Part shown: positions 5,040-7,795 of the stretch, one piece after another
How positions within the stretch are numbered: the first letter of the stretch is position 1
Layout: each line of letters starts with the position of its first letter
Source: an uncultured Eubacteriaceae bacterium
GTDB lineage: Bacteria > Bacillota > Clostridia > Lachnospirales > CAG-274
Assembly: GCA_938042265.1 (NCBI GenBank)
Contig: CALIRN010000144.1
Coordinates: forward strand, 1 to 7,795
Reading direction: 5' to 3'
DNA length: 7,795 nucleotides
Notes under the pieces: generated by a model
What the model was told of the DNA's origin: nothing
What the model saw: the letters and a program-made list of their open reading frames with translations, nothing else
The model's database searches: none
Made by a program: the position numbers and the translations under genes

Positions 5040-6614
5040 ATGAGAAAATGCGGTATTTTATTACACCCTACATCATTACCAGGCAAATATGGAATAGGTG
5101 ATTTGGGAAAAGCTGCCTACGATTTTGTAGATTATCTTGAACAGGCAGGGCAAAGCCTTTGGCAGATTTTACCTTTAGGGCACACAGGTTTCGGTGACTC
5201 TCCTTATCAGAGTTTTTCTGCATTTGCGGGAAATCCTCTTATGATAAGCCCTGATAAGCTTATAGCTGATGAGCTTTTATCGGAAGCTGATATAAGCGGC
5301 ATACCGAATTTCAACGAAGATAAGGTTGACTTTGGCGCTGTCCAAAACTATAAGGAATATCTTTTAAAAAAAGCTTATAATAATTTTAAAAAGTATGCAA
5401 AGGATAATAAGGAGTATAAAAGTTTTTGCAGAAAAAATGCTTTTTGGTTAAATGATTATGCATTATTTATGTCACTAAAAAATTATTTTATACAGCAGCG
5501 TAAATTTGAATATGAAAGCAAGGAATATAAGGCTTACTACAAGCTTACATATAAGAACCTTGATGAAAGCAGTATTAAGGACTGCTATTACGGTGCCTGC
5601 TGGAACTCATTTCCCGAAGGGTTAAAAAATCGTAATAATACTGAAATTAAAAAATATACTAAGCTTTTAAAGGATGAAATTGATTATTATAAATTTATAC
5701 AGTACTTGTTTTTCAGTCAATGGAATGAGCTTAAAATCTACGCCAATGAAAAGGGAATCCGTCTTATAGGCGATATACCTATATTTGTGGCAGCAGACAG
5801 TGCCGATACCTGGGCTGAAAGAGAGCTGTTCCATATTAATGCAAAGGGGTTTCCGACTGAGGTTGCAGGCGTACCTCCCGATTATTTCAGCTCTGACGGT
5901 CAGCTTTGGGGCAACCCTCTTTATAATTGGGTATATCATAAACAAACAGGCTATGAATGGTGGATTAAACGTGTTGAAAGCGTATTAAAGCTTGTGGATA
6001 TTGTACGCATTGACCATTTCAGAGCCTTTGAAAGCTACTGGTCAATTCCATACGGCTCCAAAACAGCAGTTAAAGGCAAATGGAAAAAAGGCCCTCAGAC
6101 AGAGCTGTTTGACGCCATTAAAAATAAGCTTGGCAGCCTTAACATTATTGCAGAGGATTTAGGAGATCTTAATCCTGAAGTACGTATACTGCGTGACAAG
6201 CTTGGCTTACCCGGTATGAAAATATTACAATTTGCCTTTGATAATCAGGGAAATGAGTACCTGCCTCATAACTACACAAGCGATAACTTTGTTGTATACA
6301 CGGGTACACATGACAATGATACTACCAAAGGCTGGTATGAAAGTACAAATGAGGAATGCCGTGACTATGCAAGGAGGCTTATGAATATATCAGGCGATGA
6401 CATTAGCTGGGATTTAATAAGGCTTGCCGTATCCAGTATTGCCAAATACTGTATTATTCCGCTTCAGGATATTCTCAGCCTTGGCAGTGAGGCACGAATG
6501 AATACTCCGGGCGTAACAGGCGGCAACTGGCAGTTCCGCTTCAGAAAGGATGCACTTACAGATAAAAGTGCCGAAGGGCTTAAATATTTGTGCAAGCTTT
6601 ATAATAGGAATTAA
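5040..6614 (+). CDS. malQ: 4-alpha-glucanotransferase (amylomaltase, GH77)
   Basis: Cytoplasmic disproportionating enzyme (EC 2.4.1.25) that moves alpha-1,4-glucan chains from one maltodextrin to another and releases glucose, used in maltose, starch and glycogen metabolism. The 524 residues match the usual bacterial length (about 500). It opens with the family signature GILLHPTSLPGKYGIGDLG (5-23), then LPLGHTGFGDSPYQSFSAFAGNP (45-66). The GH77 catalytic core is complete: nucleophile Asp325 in VRIDHFRAF, acid/base Glu372 in IIAEDLG, and the transition-state Asp425 in GTHDNDTTKGW. The GDIPIFVAADSADTW (244-258) and GVPPDYFSSDGQLWGNP (277-293) substrate-site loops are also present. ATG 5040 has AAAGGA 9 nt upstream. 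It is transcribed from its own promoter and is followed by a small gene 25 bp on. No other glucan genes are in the window. Confidence 0.97.
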   Translation: MRKCGILLHPTSLPGKYGIGDLGKAAYDFVDYLEQAGQSLWQILPLGHTGFGDSPYQSFSAFAGNPLMISPDKLIADELLSEADISGIPNFNEDKVDFGAVQNYKEYLLKKAYNNFKKYAKDNKEYKSFCRKNAFWLNDYALFMSLKNYFIQQRKFEYESKEYKAYYKLTYKNLDESSIKDCYYGACWNSFPEGLKNRNNTEIKKYTKLLKDEIDYYKFIQYLFFSQWNELKIYANEKGIRLIGDIPIFVAADSADTWAERELFHINAKGFPTEVAGVPPDYFSSDGQLWGNPLYNWVYHKQTGYEWWIKRVESVLKLVDIVRIDHFRAFESYWSIPYGSKTAVKGKWKKGPQTELFDAIKNKLGSLNIIAEDLGDLNPEVRILRDKLGLPGMKILQFAFDNQGNEYLPHNYTSDNFVVYTGTHDNDTTKGWYESTNEECRDYARRLMNISGDDISWDLIRLAVSSIAKYCIIPLQDILSLGSEARMNTPGVTGGNWQFRFRKDALTDKSAEGLKYLCKLYNRN

Positions 6615-6639
6615 CGCTTCAAATTAAGGATTGCATACT

Positions 6640-7080
6640 ATGATAAAATACGAAATTATACAAAACAGGGCTAAATTTTACAGTGGTATAAGGTACAACA
6701 TCGTCAGCGGCTGTACCTTGGACAGCTTTGAATTTGAGCCTGCCGTTATAAGAAGTTATGATACTAAGGCTCAAGCACTTGCAGAATTTGATAAATTAAC
6801 TGCCAGAATAGAAAAAATGGGTATAGGCATAGGCACCTACTATATGGTAACCGAATATTACCTGCAAAAAAATAAATATGATAATAACGGCAACTGGATT
6901 GATTGTCTTAAAATTTATAAATTTTCCCCAATAAATATAAATATAATTGAGATAAACAGTTCAGACATTATCGGCACCTTTAATAATTTTGCAGATGCTG
7001 AAAAAGTAATGGTGGATTTAATGATAAAAAATCCCCATAATGACTACGGCCTTATTCTGCCCGATGAAATTTATTACTGA
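6640..7080 (+). CDS. Hypothetical protein of 146 residues following malQ
   Basis: Not recognised as a named family. The start at ATG 6640 is preferred because AAGGA (6626-6630) lies 9 nt upstream; an in-frame TTG at 6631 directly abuts that site and is unlikely. The protein is soluble, with no signal peptide or membrane segment. Its layout is N-terminal beta strands (MIKYEIIQNRAKFYSGIRYNIV), a helix around SYDTKAQALAEFDKLTARIEKM (about 39-60), then an aromatic strand TYYMVTEYYLQKNKYDNNGNW (about 66-86). The C-terminal half contains a second helix (FNNFADAEKVMVDLMIKNP). The order strand, 'AL-x-x-F/Y' helix, 'VTEYY' strand, 'NGNW' turn resembles small uncharacterised proteins seen in gut Clostridia, a recollection rather than a family assignment. 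The 25-bp gap suggests co-transcription with malQ; no link to glucan metabolism can be seen in the sequence. No terminator is evident before the insertion element. Confidence 0.82.
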   Translation: MIKYEIIQNRAKFYSGIRYNIVSGCTLDSFEFEPAVIRSYDTKAQALAEFDKLTARIEKMGIGIGTYYMVTEYYLQKNKYDNNGNWIDCLKIYKFSPININIIEINSSDIIGTFNNFADAEKVMVDLMIKNPHNDYGLILPDEIYY

Positions 7081-7136
7081 TACATAAAAAGCTGATACCC
7101 TGCAATAATGAACTGAACCCCTTTTGTTAGACAATG

Positions 7137-7145
7137 TGGTATAAT
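7137..7145 (+). promoter_or_regulatory. Extended -10 promoter of the IS3-type transposase
   Basis: TGG-TATAAT at 7137-7145 is an extended -10 element just inside the left end. No -35 is seen at the right spacing. The -10 precedes the transposase start (ATG 7186, ribosome site GGGGTG at 7175-7180) by about 40 nt. Confidence 0.55.
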
Positions 7146-7185
7146 AAAAATATATCACAAAAAATCTAATGAAAGGGGTGTTTTT

Positions 7186-7751
7186 ATGCCAAAAGGGAAA
7201 CTGAACAGAAGATATGCGCCGGAATTCAAGGTGAAGGTAGTGTGGCAAAGTAGGAGCGCATTTATATTGAGGAAGGAGCAGAGGGACTGCTAATTGATCG
7301 GCGAGGAAGGAAGTCAACAGGACGACCGAAACAGCTGAAGAAAGAAGTTAAAGAAGATCTAATTGCTGAAGTGCAGAGACTTCGTGCGGAAAATGTATAC
7401 TTAAAAAATTGAATGCCTTGGTTGCCGAGAGGGTACGGCAAGAGAAAAAGCGAAAGTGATATGGGAACTGAGGCATGAACACAAAGTAGGACTGCTCATA
7501 GATATAGCCTGTATACCTCGCAGCACCTAGTACTATTCAGCAAGCAATTGATAATCCCAAAGCGGATAAAAATACTGAAATAAAAGAAGAAATCCGCAAA
7601 ATCTACAATGAAAGCAAAGGGCGCTATGGCTTATCGCAGGATAACTGTTGAACTCAGAAAAAAACATAAGATAAACCACAAAACAGTGCAGAGATTAATG
7701 CATGAAATGGGAATAGGGTCAATCGAGACCGTTTCAAGTTGGACCTGTTGA
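7186..7751 (+). pseudogene. IS3-family transposase orfA/orfB remnant
   Basis: Broken transposase. From ATG 7186 it reads MPKGKLNRRYAPEFKVKVVW, the orfA N-terminus. The helix-turn-helix segment (roughly 30 residues) is then missing, and this frame stops at 7291. A second frame holds RIYIEEGAEGLLIDRRGRK and the coiled coil KKEVKEDLIAEVQRLRAEN, stopping at 7410 because one A is lost from the run at 7403-7408. In the next frame LNALVAERVRQEKKRK runs to TGA 7457. OrfB follows at -1: KVIWELRHEHKVGLLIDIAC, in-frame TAG at 7528, small indels near 7538-7550, NPKADKNTEIKEEIRKIYNE, a one-T insertion at about 7631, then RRITVELRKKHKINHKTVQR up to HEMGIG near 7718. The DDE catalytic residues are not present. 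The normal IS3 -1 frameshift between orfA and orfB may have been at the A5G run 7445-7450. Non-functional. Confidence 0.88.
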
Positions 7752-7795
7752 CAAAGTTGATTTTTTACAAATTCAAACAGTGCCTCCGGGTATAA

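Larger units (their letters stand above)
7109..7751 (+). mobile_element. Degenerate IS3-family insertion sequence, right end not seen
   Basis: The left end at 7109-7133 starts TGAACTGAACCCC and ends TTAGACA, matching the layout of terminal repeats of IS150-like IS3 elements (TG start, run of C, GACA end). It is followed by an extended -10 promoter and a broken orfA/orfB pair. No matching inverted repeat is found before 7795, and recognisable transposase homology fades near 7718; the stop at 7749-7751 is used as a provisional limit. The element sits 28 bp after the hypothetical gene and does not interrupt any gene visible here. Confidence 0.82.

Noticed and set aside
7018..7317. Minus-strand open frame across the end of the hypothetical gene and the IS left end
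   Set aside because: It spans an IS boundary and runs antisense to two supported features, with no ribosome site.

Overview
The window looks like chromosome of a low-GC Gram-positive anaerobe of the Clostridia, probably a Lachnospiraceae-like gut organism. The basis is AT-rich spacers, strong AGGAGG-type ribosome binding sites, canonical TTGACA/TATAAT promoters, TTG and GTG starts, two lipoproteins typical of Firmicutes, and the type of MalQ and DinB. This placement is an inference from style; no marker gene fixes the species.

Layout. The left two thirds (1-4912) is read almost entirely on the minus strand. A regulator-efflux operon comes first: a protein with two tandem MarR domains (1308-2255) is followed by an RND/HlyD-type adaptor lipoprotein (1-1247) whose end, and presumably the transporter genes, lie beyond the left edge. 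The marR promoter is wrapped in a perfect 37-bp dyad (2282-2318), so the operon is probably autorepressed. Next come a small TSCPD-domain protein (2427-2684) with its own promoter and terminator; a short spacer that appears to encode a plus-strand small RNA (about 2815-2915), whose promoter is a mirror image of the TSCPD promoter; and a DNA-damage pair, dinB (3161-4405) and a 78-residue partner (2914-3150), behind a promoter with a near-match LexA box. An Asn/Asp-rich lipoprotein (4520-4912) precedes them.

The right part is on the plus strand. malQ (5040-6614), the 4-alpha-glucanotransferase of maltodextrin and glycogen metabolism, has its own promoter and is followed 25 bp later by an unrecognised 146-residue protein (6640-7080), probably co-transcribed. 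From 7109 to near the right edge lies a decayed IS3-family insertion sequence with an intact-looking left end but an internal deletion, several frameshifts and a stop codon. The DDE catalytic core is not visible.

There is no CRISPR array, tRNA or rRNA, and no obvious defence island. The most interesting unexplained signals are the candidate small RNA with its mirror-image divergent promoter, the double-MarR regulator with its matching double operator, and the tightly coupled dinB/small-protein pair.
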